Shown one piece after another: positions 1 through 5,403 of a DNA stretch of 11,424 bases (within the stretch, counting starts at the first letter, position 1; each line of letters begins with the position of its first letter). A model generated the notes under the pieces. It searched no databases. It saw only the letters and a list, made by a program, of their open reading frames with translations, and was not told the DNA's origin. The translations under genes were made by a program, and so were the position numbers. The DNA is from Dehalococcoidia bacterium. GTDB taxonomy: Bacteria > Chloroflexota > Dehalococcoidia > Dehalococcoidales > CSSed11-197. The DNA lies in NCBI GenBank assembly GCA_003552785.1, contig PUOQ01000103.1, forward strand, positions 1 to 11,424, read 5' to 3'.

Positions 1-73
1 TGTTCTTTTGGATGTGCTCTGGCTGCGAGATTTAAGAAATAATGATAAAAGATGTGTAATGGAGGTTGGAGAA

Positions 74-146
74 TAGGCCGTACAGGTCTCGAACCTGTGA
101 CACCCTGATTAAAAGTCAGGTGCTCTCCCAACTGAGCTAACGGCCC
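74..146 (-). tRNA. tRNA-Lys, anticodon TTT
   Basis: Read on the minus strand, a complete 73-nt cloverleaf is visible: acceptor GGGCCGT/ACGGCCT, D stem GCTC/GAGC, anticodon stem CCTGA/TCAGG, a 5-nt variable loop, and T stem ACAGG/CCTGT with loop TTCGAGA. The anticodon loop CTTTTAA puts TTT at plus positions 111-113, which decodes lysine. The discriminator is A (position 74). CCA is not encoded, so it must be added by nucleotidyltransferase. The first acceptor pair is G1-U72, a wobble. A promoter-like element lies just upstream (159-188). Confidence 0.97.
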
Positions 147-158
147 ACAACGGCTTTA

Positions 159-188
159 AGTCTATCAAAATTGCTGCCTTTTAGGCAA
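159..188 (-). promoter_or_regulatory. Candidate promoter of tRNA-Lys
   Basis: On the minus strand TTGCCT (183-188), an 18-bp spacer and TAGACT (159-164) resemble a housekeeping sigma promoter. The predicted start is near 152, a few bases before the mature tRNA 5' end at 146. The -35 overlaps a small palindrome, TGCCT-TTT-AGGCA (175-187). The rest of 147-289 holds nothing else I recognise. Confidence 0.45.
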
Positions 189-289
189 GCTTTGCTATTT
201 CACCCATGCCCAAACGAATGGCTGAGGTAAATTAGCGAAAAAGAAACTTTTTATGTTAAGTGATTGCTTGAGGAGGGCAATTGGATTAT

Positions 290-505
290 TTATTCCTTGC
301 TTTCCAGATCCAGGCCGAGTACGATTTTTTCCTCTGTTATATTTTCTATATCGTCGGGTGAAAACATAACTGCTTTGTTGTCGCTATCCTGCCACACCCC
401 AAATTTTCTTACGGCACCGGTCCATGTGTCCCTAATTACATGGTTTACCTGGCCGACTTTGTTTCCTTTTTTATCTTCTACATCGGTACCATATACAATT
501 TTCAT
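290..505 (-). CDS. Small PRC-barrel-like protein
   Basis: This is a 71-residue soluble protein. The start is well supported: AGTGGAGGT lies about 7 nt upstream of the ATG. The pattern MKIVYGTDVEDKKGNKVGQV, then a strand with RDTWTG and RKFGVW, then FSPDDIENITEEKIVLGL, looks like a single PRC-barrel-type beta domain. It starts with a beta strand and a D-x-x-G-x-x-x-G-x-V turn and ends with an acidic segment. No signal peptide, membrane helix or catalytic motif is visible. PRC-barrel proteins act in RNA processing, photosynthetic reaction centres and protein-protein contacts, but this short stand-alone type has no function I can assign. It lies 144 nt upstream of tRNA-Lys on the same strand and is divergent from the winged-helix gene at 834. 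The fold assignment is from memory of similar small proteins in Chloroflexota. Confidence 0.8.
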   Translation of the reverse strand: MKIVYGTDVEDKKGNKVGQVNHVIRDTWTGAVRKFGVWQDSDNKAVMFSPDDIENITEEKIVLGLDLESKE

Positions 506-548
506 TTATTTACCTCCACTGAATTTTAACCCTTATATTTATACATAA

Positions 549-610
549 TGTGCATTAAACTAATGATATACACTCCGGGAACTTTACTCCCATAATTAGT
601 GTATTGCACA
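549..610. repeat. Imperfect inverted repeat, ~20-bp arms, upstream of PRC-barrel-like gene
   Basis: The left arm (549-568) begins TGTGCATTAAACTAAT. The right arm (591-610), read on the minus strand, begins TGTGCAATACACTAAT. The two 20-bp arms agree at 16 positions and are separated by 22 bp. A partial third match sits at 689-700, sharing ATTAGTG. The pair lies 44 bp upstream of the PRC-barrel-like start codon, where an operator would be expected. The DNA arrangement suggests two binding sites in opposite orientation. As RNA it would form an imperfect AT-rich hairpin. Confidence 0.55.
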
Positions 611-671
611 CATATATTCATGTCAAGAATATTAAGGTATTTTATACGTACCAATCGAAGCCCGAAAGCTC

Positions 672-701
672 TTGACATTGCCTGAGTATTAGTGCAATAT
701 T
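672..701 (+). promoter_or_regulatory. Candidate promoter ahead of the winged-helix/arg cluster
   Basis: A perfect TTGACA (672-677) is followed 18 bp later by AATATT (696-701, 4 of 6 with TATAAT). Transcription would start near 708, giving a leader of about 126 nt before the winged-helix gene. The start would fall inside the left arm of the 29-bp inverted repeat, a position where a bound repressor would block initiation. The -10 is weak, so this is a moderate call. Confidence 0.4.
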
Positions 702-730
702 AAATTCGCCCGGTTAAGTGCGATTGTTAA
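702..730 (+). repeat. Left arm of 29-bp inverted repeat flanking the winged-helix gene
   Basis: This arm contains AAATT, two variable bases, CCCGGTTAAG (709-718), a 5-nt spacer and TTGTTAA (724-730). The same blocks occur in the same order on the minus strand at 1192 down to 1165, with a 4-nt spacer. About 25 of 29 aligned positions agree. Two direct GTTAA half-sites 13 bp apart lie within the arm. It abuts the candidate -10 element at 696-701, consistent with an operator. Confidence 0.7.
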
Positions 731-790
731 AGTAATTTTAATTCATGAATACTACTGGCATCAGAGGCCTGGACCTCAACAGCCGCCCGG

Positions 791-808
791 AATGAATATG
801 ATTTATGT
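791..808 (+). promoter_or_regulatory. ARG-box-like sequence (possible ArgR/AhrC site)
   Basis: AATGAATATGATTTATGT fits 12 of the 16 defined positions of the ARG-box pattern WNTGAATWWWWATTCANW. It overlaps TATGAT (797-802), a good -10 look-alike without a matching -35. A second, weaker candidate, CATGAAT followed by a degenerate half, begins at 744. Arginine genes lie downstream, which makes the match plausible. AT-rich chance matches are common, and no argR gene is present in the window. Confidence 0.3.
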
Positions 809-833
809 AAAAAGTTTTTTGCGGTGAAATAAT

Positions 834-1160
834 ATGACAGAATGGTCCTTTTTTACCAACCACGGACTGGTCCTTGCGACCATCGCCAAAAAACCAAAAA
901 GTACCGCCAGGGAAATTGGTGACATAGTTGGCATCACTGAACGCACTGCCCACAAGATAATCAACGATCTTCAAAATGAAGGCTATATTACAAAAGTCAA
1001 AAGCGGCAGAAAAAACCGTTACCGTATTCATACAAGCGTCCCCCTGGCCGATGGTGCCAGTGATGTAGCTGTCGGAGAATTTCTGGCAATTCTCGGCTGG
1101 AAGAGACGCTACCAGGGTAAATCCAGCCAATCTTCCAGGCCCGGCAGCCAACCTGTATAA
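834..1160 (+). CDS. Small winged helix-turn-helix (MarR-like) DNA-binding protein
   Basis: This is a 108-residue predicted transcription regulator. Residues 1-70 form a winged helix: TNHGLVLATIAK is helix 1, STAREIGDIVG helix 2, ITERTAHKIINDLQNEGYI the recognition helix, and TKVKSGRKNRYRIH the wing. It continues with a short VGEFLAIL segment and ends in a low-complexity S/G/R/Q tail (about 95-108). This matches, from memory, a widespread family of about 110-residue MarR-type proteins in Actinobacteria and Chloroflexota that lack a large ligand-binding domain. Target and ligand are unknown. The ATG has a modest GGTGA about 8 nt upstream. The gene precedes argJ by 71 bp on the same strand and is flanked by inverted copies of a ~29-bp element. 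This suggests it may regulate itself and perhaps argJ, although its link to arginine could be positional only. Confidence 0.88.
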   Translation: MTEWSFFTNHGLVLATIAKKPKSTAREIGDIVGITERTAHKIINDLQNEGYITKVKSGRKNRYRIHTSVPLADGASDVAVGEFLAILGWKRRYQGKSSQSSRPGSQPV

Positions 1161-1164
1161 ATAG

Positions 1165-1192
1165 TTAACAAGCGCCTTAACCGGGGCAATTT
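1165..1192 (-). repeat. Right arm of inverted repeat, between winged-helix gene and argJ
   Basis: On the minus strand this reads AAATT, GC, CCCGGTTAAG (1185-1176), GCGC, TTGTTAA (1171-1165), repeating the blocks of 702-730. It begins 5 bp after the winged-helix stop codon and ends 2 bp before the candidate argJ -35 element. It is not followed by a T tract and does not fold on itself into a convincing hairpin, so it does not look like an intrinsic terminator. Confidence 0.7.
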
Positions 1193-1194
1193 CT

Positions 1195-1223
1195 TTGTTC
1201 TCTTGTGCCTGTTGTGTTATATT
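1195..1223 (+). promoter_or_regulatory. Candidate argJ promoter, possibly giving a leaderless mRNA
   Basis: TTGTTC (1195-1200), a 17-bp spacer and TATATT (1218-1223, 5 of 6 with TATAAT) form a plausible promoter. The distance from the -10 to the A of the argJ ATG (1232) is 8 nt, so transcription could start at or within two bases of the start codon. The -35 is weak (3 of 6). Confidence 0.4.
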
Positions 1224-1231
1224 TTTAGTTC

Positions 1232-2449
1232 ATGTCAGATAGTTTAAAAATAATTAATCAGGGCAGCATCACTTCACCAAAAGGGTTCAGTGCAGGAGCT
1301 TCTTTTGCCGGTATAAACAAACACTCTCCTTATAAGCTTGACACTGCCATACTCTATTCTTCCGCCCCTTGCACTACCCGTGCCATTTACACCACCAACA
1401 AAGTTAAAGCCGCTCCTGTTCTTTTATGCCAGAAGCGCCTTCCTTCTCCCTGTATACGCGCCCTGGTTGTAAACAGTGGTATTGCCAACGCTTGCACCGG
1501 CGAAAGCGGCCTTCTTGATGCTTATAAACTGACAGAGATTGTTTCAACCAAATTTGACCTCAAGCCAGATGAAGTCCTTTCAATGAGCACGGGGGTTATT
1601 GGCAAACGAATACCTGTCAATACTGTTGAAAAAACACTCCTTGATATAAAGCTTGATGATAATGGCGGGCATTTGTTTGCCCGGGCCATCATGACTACCG
1701 ATACAAGGCCCAAGGAAATAGCTGTCAAAGTAGAAAGTAGCGCCGGCAGCTATACAATTGCCGGTGCAGCCAAAGGTGCCGGCATGATCGCACCCGATAT
1801 GGCCACAACACTCTGCTTTATTACTACAGATGCCAGTATAGAAGATGATGCACTCAAGTCCAGCCTGGCTAACGCGGGTTGCAATTCATTTAACATGATA
1901 ACGGTTGATGGAGACACCAGTACAAACGACACCCTTATGGTAATGGCAAACGGAATGGCCGGCAACAGGGTTATTAAAAAGGGTTCAATGGATTACCGGT
2001 TATTTAAAGAAGCGCTCATGCGCGCCTGTGTGTTCCTGGCTAAATGTGTTGCCAGCGATGGAGAAGGTGCAACCCGGCTGATTACCGTAAGCGTATCCGG
2101 TGCCTTCAACCTGAAAGACGCCAGAATGGCCGCTAAAACCATTGCAGGGTCAAACCTGGTAAAATCAGCCATACATGGAGCTGATCCCAATTGGGGGCGT
2201 ATTATTTCAGCCGCCGGCAGGAGTAGAGCCCGGATGGATGAAAATATAACCAGCTTAAAAATCGGCGGTATCCCTTTATGGAAAAACGGCAACATACTTG
2301 AATTTGATTTAAACAGGGTAAGAAGCGCCATGATGCAGAGTGAAGTCACAATTGAACTCGATTTAAACATTGGAAATTCCATGGCTACAGCCTGGGGTTG
2401 CGACCTTTCTGAAGAGTATGTCACTATTAACAGCGAATATACCACTTAA
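1232..2449 (+). CDS. argJ: Glutamate N-acetyltransferase / ornithine acetyltransferase
   Basis: ArgJ transfers acetyl from N-acetylornithine to glutamate, recycling the acetyl group. Some members also use acetyl-CoA, which cannot be told from sequence. It has 405 residues, a normal length. Visible hallmarks are the oxyanion-hole motif STGVIGKRIP (T120-G121), the self-cleavage region KGAGMIAPDMATTL with K181 and nucleophile Thr192 (cleavage Ala191-Thr192 into alpha and beta chains), DGEGATR (E278), GADPNWGRII (317-325 region), and the C-terminal end with N400 and T405, matching the substrate-binding Asn and Ser/Thr of the family. An in-frame TAG at 1226-1228 and the lack of other starts fix the ATG at 1232, yet no Shine-Dalgarno sequence precedes it. 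argB follows 12 nt later. argC, the usual neighbour, is absent. Confidence 0.97.
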   Translation: MSDSLKIINQGSITSPKGFSAGASFAGINKHSPYKLDTAILYSSAPCTTRAIYTTNKVKAAPVLLCQKRLPSPCIRALVVNSGIANACTGESGLLDAYKLTEIVSTKFDLKPDEVLSMSTGVIGKRIPVNTVEKTLLDIKLDDNGGHLFARAIMTTDTRPKEIAVKVESSAGSYTIAGAAKGAGMIAPDMATTLCFITTDASIEDDALKSSLANAGCNSFNMITVDGDTSTNDTLMVMANGMAGNRVIKKGSMDYRLFKEALMRACVFLAKCVASDGEGATRLITVSVSGAFNLKDARMAAKTIAGSNLVKSAIHGADPNWGRIISAAGRSRARMDENITSLKIGGIPLWKNGNILEFDLNRVRSAMMQSEVTIELDLNIGNSMATAWGCDLSEEYVTINSEYTT

Positions 2450-2461
2450 GAGGTAATTACC

Positions 2462-3259
2462 TTGGATCATATTTTTAAAGATGCCATAGTCATAAAAATC
2501 GGTGGCTCAATTTATAACAGCCGGGATTCAGTAATAACCGACATTGTAAAATTACAAAAGCTTGGCCAGCCTTTGATTATTGTTCATGGTGGAGCCAACC
2601 TTGTCACCGAATGGCTTAACCGCCAGAACCATACCACTTCTTTTTACGAAGGTGAACGCATTACCGATGAGGCCTCCCTGGAAATGGTGACTGCTGTTCT
2701 TGCAGGGCTGGTTAACAAAGAGATAGTAGCAACCATTATTATTGCCGGAGGCAAAGCTATTGGCATTAGTGGAATCGATGGTGCTTTAATCCAGGGAAAA
2801 ATTAAAGAGCGGACCAGAGGTTATATTGGAGCTGCTGTCAAGGTTAACCCTGAACCAATAAGCGCGATTCTGAGCGGAGGTTTCGTGCCCGTTATTTCCC
2901 CGGTCAGCTTGAATGCTTTTGAAAGGCTTGATAACGAACGTGCTCTTCTTAATATAAACGGCGATGCGGTAGCCGGGGCTATTGCCCGTGCGTTAAACGT
3001 CAAACAGCTCATATTTCTAACCGACGTAACCGGTATTTACGATGACAAAAACAACTTTTTACCTGCTGTATCAACACCTCAAGCCCTTGAACTGCTTGAC
3101 AGCGGTGTTGCCCATGGAGGCATGATACCCAAACTTAAAGCCTGCATCGAAGCCACCTCAAACAGGGTGACTACCTGTTCCATAATTAACGGCAGTATAG
3201 AGCATTGCATTTTAAACGAAATAAAACACGGCAATACCGGCACCATTATCAAGCCATAG
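2462..3259 (+). CDS. argB: Acetylglutamate kinase
   Basis: ArgB phosphorylates N-acetylglutamate, the second step of the acetylated ornithine route. It has 265 residues of the amino-acid-kinase fold: IVIKIGGS with K12, VHGGAN (41-46), GERITD with R66, LNINGDAVAGAIA (N165, D168) and HGGMIPKL with K224. Translation starts at TTG, since no in-frame ATG lies near the N-terminus, and AGAGGT sits about 8 nt upstream. Only about nine residues precede the first glycine-rich loop. The N-terminal helix typical of arginine-inhibited hexameric enzymes is therefore missing, suggesting an arginine-insensitive dimer like the E. coli enzyme. The substrate loop has Ala where most family members have a third Gly (HGGG). 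A LysZ-type enzyme acting on LysW-bound substrate is the alternative, but argJ next door argues for free acetylglutamate. Confidence 0.93.
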   Translation: MDHIFKDAIVIKIGGSIYNSRDSVITDIVKLQKLGQPLIIVHGGANLVTEWLNRQNHTTSFYEGERITDEASLEMVTAVLAGLVNKEIVATIIIAGGKAIGISGIDGALIQGKIKERTRGYIGAAVKVNPEPISAILSGGFVPVISPVSLNAFERLDNERALLNINGDAVAGAIARALNVKQLIFLTDVTGIYDDKNNFLPAVSTPQALELLDSGVAHGGMIPKLKACIEATSNRVTTCSIINGSIEHCILNEIKHGNTGTIIKP

Positions 3260-3269
3260 AAAGGAATTT

Positions 3270-4454
3270 ATGATGAGCGACTGGACTGAGATTGAAAAAG
3301 AATATTACATGCCCACATTCAAGCGTTTTCCTGTTACCCTGGTGCAGGGTAAAGGCAATATTGTCCTGGATGATAAAGGTAACAAATACCTGGATTTTGT
3401 TTCCGGGTGGGCCGTCAATTCGCTGGGCCACTGCCATCCAGCCATTGTTGATGCCGTTACCGACCAGGTGAATAAACTTATTCATACTTCCAACAGCTAC
3501 TACACCATACCGCAATTGCAACTCGCCAAATTGCTGGTTGAAAACAGTTGCATGGATAAGGTCTTTTGCTGCAACAGCGGCACTGAAGCAACTGAAGGGG
3601 CTGTCAAACTCGCCCGCCGCTATGGCCGAAAGCACCTGAACGGTGCCTATGAAGTTATAACTGCCACCGGCTCCTTTCATGGAAGAACGCTTGCCATGGT
3701 TTCGGCTTCAGGTCAGACCAAGCACCAGGAGCCATACACCCCGATTCCAGCCGGGTTTGTAAATGTTGAGTTTAATAATTTCTCTGCGCTCGTAGAAGCA
3801 ACAACCGAAAAAACATGTGCGGTTATGCTTGAACCCATTCAGGGGGAAGGCGGTGTTAATGTTGCCCGGCGGGACTATCTCTTAAATGTAAGCGCCTGGT
3901 GCAAGCAAAAGGGCATCCTCTTAATTTTGGATGAGATACAAACCGGCATAGGGCGCACCGGCAAGTTTTTTGCCTACGAACACTATGACATCGAACCCGA
4001 TATAATTACTCTTGCCAAAGGCATGGGGGGAGGCCTTCCGGTTGGCGCAATCGCAGCCAAGAACGATGCTTCCGTGTTTGCAATCGGTGAACACGGTTCA
4101 ACCTTTGGCGGCAACCCGGTGGCATGTGCCGCTGCTCATTCCGTTATTTCATACATTATTGAAAACAATTTGACCCAAAACGCATTAAAAGCAGGCAAAC
4201 AGCTTCATAATGAGCTTTCTGGCCTAAATAAACGGTTTGGCTTCATTACCGGTTTACGGGGAATGGGTTTACTGCAGGCCATTGAATTTGAACATGATTA
4301 TGCCGACGAAATCACTCTACAATGCCTTTATAACGGCCTTTTGGTCAACCGGCTGAAACCCAACGCGATAAGATTTATGCCTTCATTAATAACCACGCCA
4401 GATGAAATATCAGAAGCTACAGGAATCCTTGGCAAGGTTTTTAAAGAATTTTAA
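3270..4454 (+). CDS. argD: Acetylornithine aminotransferase
   Basis: This PLP-dependent class III aminotransferase converts N-acetylglutamate semialdehyde plus glutamate to N-acetylornithine. It has 394 residues, normal for ArgD. Motifs in order: YLDFVSGWAVNSLGHCHP, NSGTEATEGAVKLAR (phosphate-binding, 102-116), SFHGRT (135-140), EPIQGEGG (188-195), ILDEIQTGIGRTG with D221 contacting the pyridine nitrogen, LAKGMGGGLPVGA with Schiff-base K250, and STFGGNP (277-283). Two adjacent ATG codons are possible. AAAGGA (3260-3265) is only 4 nt from the ATG at 3270 but 7 nt from that at 3273, so the true start may be the second. The gene lies 10 nt after argB and directly abuts the next gene. ArgD enzymes often also serve as succinyldiaminopimelate aminotransferase. 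Confidence 0.95.
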   Translation: MMSDWTEIEKEYYMPTFKRFPVTLVQGKGNIVLDDKGNKYLDFVSGWAVNSLGHCHPAIVDAVTDQVNKLIHTSNSYYTIPQLQLAKLLVENSCMDKVFCCNSGTEATEGAVKLARRYGRKHLNGAYEVITATGSFHGRTLAMVSASGQTKHQEPYTPIPAGFVNVEFNNFSALVEATTEKTCAVMLEPIQGEGGVNVARRDYLLNVSAWCKQKGILLILDEIQTGIGRTGKFFAYEHYDIEPDIITLAKGMGGGLPVGAIAAKNDASVFAIGEHGSTFGGNPVACAAAHSVISYIIENNLTQNALKAGKQLHNELSGLNKRFGFITGLRGMGLLQAIEFEHDYADEITLQCLYNGLLVNRLKPNAIRFMPSLITTPDEISEATGILGKVFKEF

Positions 4455-5348
4455 ATGCCTTCCGATGTTCACAAACTTAATATTTTTGTTTGTGCATTCG
4501 TAGCACTTAGCTTGCTTGGAGTACTTGCTGCACCCAGCCCGGTAGAGCCCTCCCGCCTTTTTCTAAAGGGAGAACAGGATGATTATATTTCTACCGAAGA
4601 TATTAAATCCGTGCCCGAAAATGTAGCCTCCGATGCTTTTAAACAGGCCGGCAAACTTTTCGGCCAAAATTCTATACTGACAGATGAGTTCGCCGCTCAG
4701 CTTATGGGCTCTTACCTGGAATGTGAGGGCGCCGACATTGTAATTATTTTCAACCCCGGTGGATTCGGATGGGATTCCGTAGTAAATTCACCCGGATGGC
4801 TTTCGGTAATGAATGGAATTACTGAAACCCTGGCAGATATGGATTATAACGTACTTGTATTTGATTATCAGCGTTCACCCCGAGGAATTGAAGGGAGGCT
4901 TTCAGAATCTGCTGTTTTTTTTGGGGTTCACCCTTTCAAATCCAGAGAGCTGGCTGTGCGAGTTGAATTTCTAACCCGCCACTTTCCGGAAACCCGGGTA
5001 CTTATTACCGGGGAAAGCAATGGCTCAAACATTGTGGAGGAAACTATCCGCCGCCTGCAGGACAACCCGAGAGTGTATGCCATACAAACCGGCCCGCCTG
5101 TTATACAGCCCACCAAAGATCTTGAGCGCTCTCTTGTTTTAAGGCATAATGGGGTTATTCCGGATTCCTTCAGCCAGGGAGATGTTTACACTATATTCCG
5201 GGCAAACCTTGAAGCGCTTTTTGGTATTTATCAGGAACACCCGGGCGATATCCTGTTGTATATCGGTGCACCGGGGCACCATTATTCCTGGGAATATCAA
5301 CAATTAAGAGAGGTCATCAGCGGCTTTTTAGTAAAACATTTTGGTTGA
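4455..5348 (+). CDS. Exported alpha/beta-hydrolase-like protein of unknown role
   Basis: This 297-residue protein is not one I can name. Residues 8-27 (LNIFVCAFVALSLLGVLAAP) are hydrophobic after a lysine, indicating a signal peptide, perhaps cut near A25-A26, or an N-terminal anchor. The rest fits an alpha/beta-hydrolase: strand VIIFNPGGFGWDS (97-108) as a possible oxyanion region, VLVFDYQRSPRG (133-144), and the nucleophile elbow ITGESNGSN with GESNG (GxSxG, Ser188). PGHHYSWEY (273-281) could give the catalytic His (275 or 276), and Asp243 or Asp265 could be the acid. Substrate is unknown. Its ATG follows the argD stop without a gap (TAA then ATG) and no good Shine-Dalgarno is seen, so translation may be coupled to argD. 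It sits where argF is found in many arg operons, but has no carbamoyltransferase motif. Confidence 0.8.
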   Translation: MPSDVHKLNIFVCAFVALSLLGVLAAPSPVEPSRLFLKGEQDDYISTEDIKSVPENVASDAFKQAGKLFGQNSILTDEFAAQLMGSYLECEGADIVIIFNPGGFGWDSVVNSPGWLSVMNGITETLADMDYNVLVFDYQRSPRGIEGRLSESAVFFGVHPFKSRELAVRVEFLTRHFPETRVLITGESNGSNIVEETIRRLQDNPRVYAIQTGPPVIQPTKDLERSLVLRHNGVIPDSFSQGDVYTIFRANLEALFGIYQEHPGDILLYIGAPGHHYSWEYQQLREVISGFLVKHFG

Positions 5349-5375
5349 TTTCTAAAATAGAGAAAGGTCTATAAT
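5345..5375 (+). promoter_or_regulatory. Candidate internal promoter for argG-argH
   Basis: A perfect TATAAT (5370-5375) is preceded after 19 bp by TTGATT (5345-5350, 4 of 6), which overlaps the stop codon of the hydrolase gene. The start would be near 5382, leaving about a 22-nt leader that carries the argG ribosome-binding site. The spacer is longer than the usual 17 bp. It suggests argGH can be expressed apart from argJBD. Confidence 0.45.
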
Positions 5376-5403
5376 ATTATTAGTTTAAGCTTTGGAGGAA
5401 AAT

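Larger units (their letters stand above)
506..833. promoter_or_regulatory. Divergent intergenic regulatory region, 328 bp
   Basis: No gene of its own is seen here. It separates the minus-strand PRC-barrel-like gene from the plus-strand winged-helix/arg cluster. It holds an imperfect inverted repeat (549-568 with 591-610), a plus-strand promoter candidate (672-701), the left arm of the 29-bp inverted repeat flanking the winged-helix gene (702-730), a perfect 10-bp palindrome ATTCATGAAT (741-750) and two ARG-box-like sequences (744-761 and 791-808). No T-box, riboswitch consensus or strong terminator was recognised. A convincing promoter for the PRC-barrel-like gene was not found, although AT-rich TATAAA-like stretches lie near 540-550 on the minus strand. 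Confidence 0.6.

Noticed and set aside
238..252. Terminator after the PRC-barrel-like gene
   Set aside because: AAAAAG-AAA-CTTTTT is a pure AT-type stem with no following U-tract, too weak to call.
506..833. T-box or amino-acid riboswitch leader
   Set aside because: No T-box sequence or known riboswitch core was recognised in the leader region.
738..1151. 137-residue minus-strand frame opposite the winged-helix gene
   Set aside because: It has no recognisable domain or ribosome-binding site, and the plus frame encodes a clear winged helix.
702..1192. Terminal inverted repeats of an insertion element carrying the winged-helix gene
   Set aside because: No flanking target-site duplication and no transposase are seen, and the arms fit promoter positions better.
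2462..3259. LysZ ([LysW]-aminoadipate/glutamate kinase) instead of ArgB
   Set aside because: argJ next to it implies free acetylated intermediates, and no lysW gene is present. It cannot be fully excluded from sequence alone.
5392..5403. TTG start giving argG four extra residues (MEEN)
   Set aside because: These codons contain the GGAGGAA ribosome-binding site of the ATG at 5404, and the shorter protein begins like other ArgG proteins.
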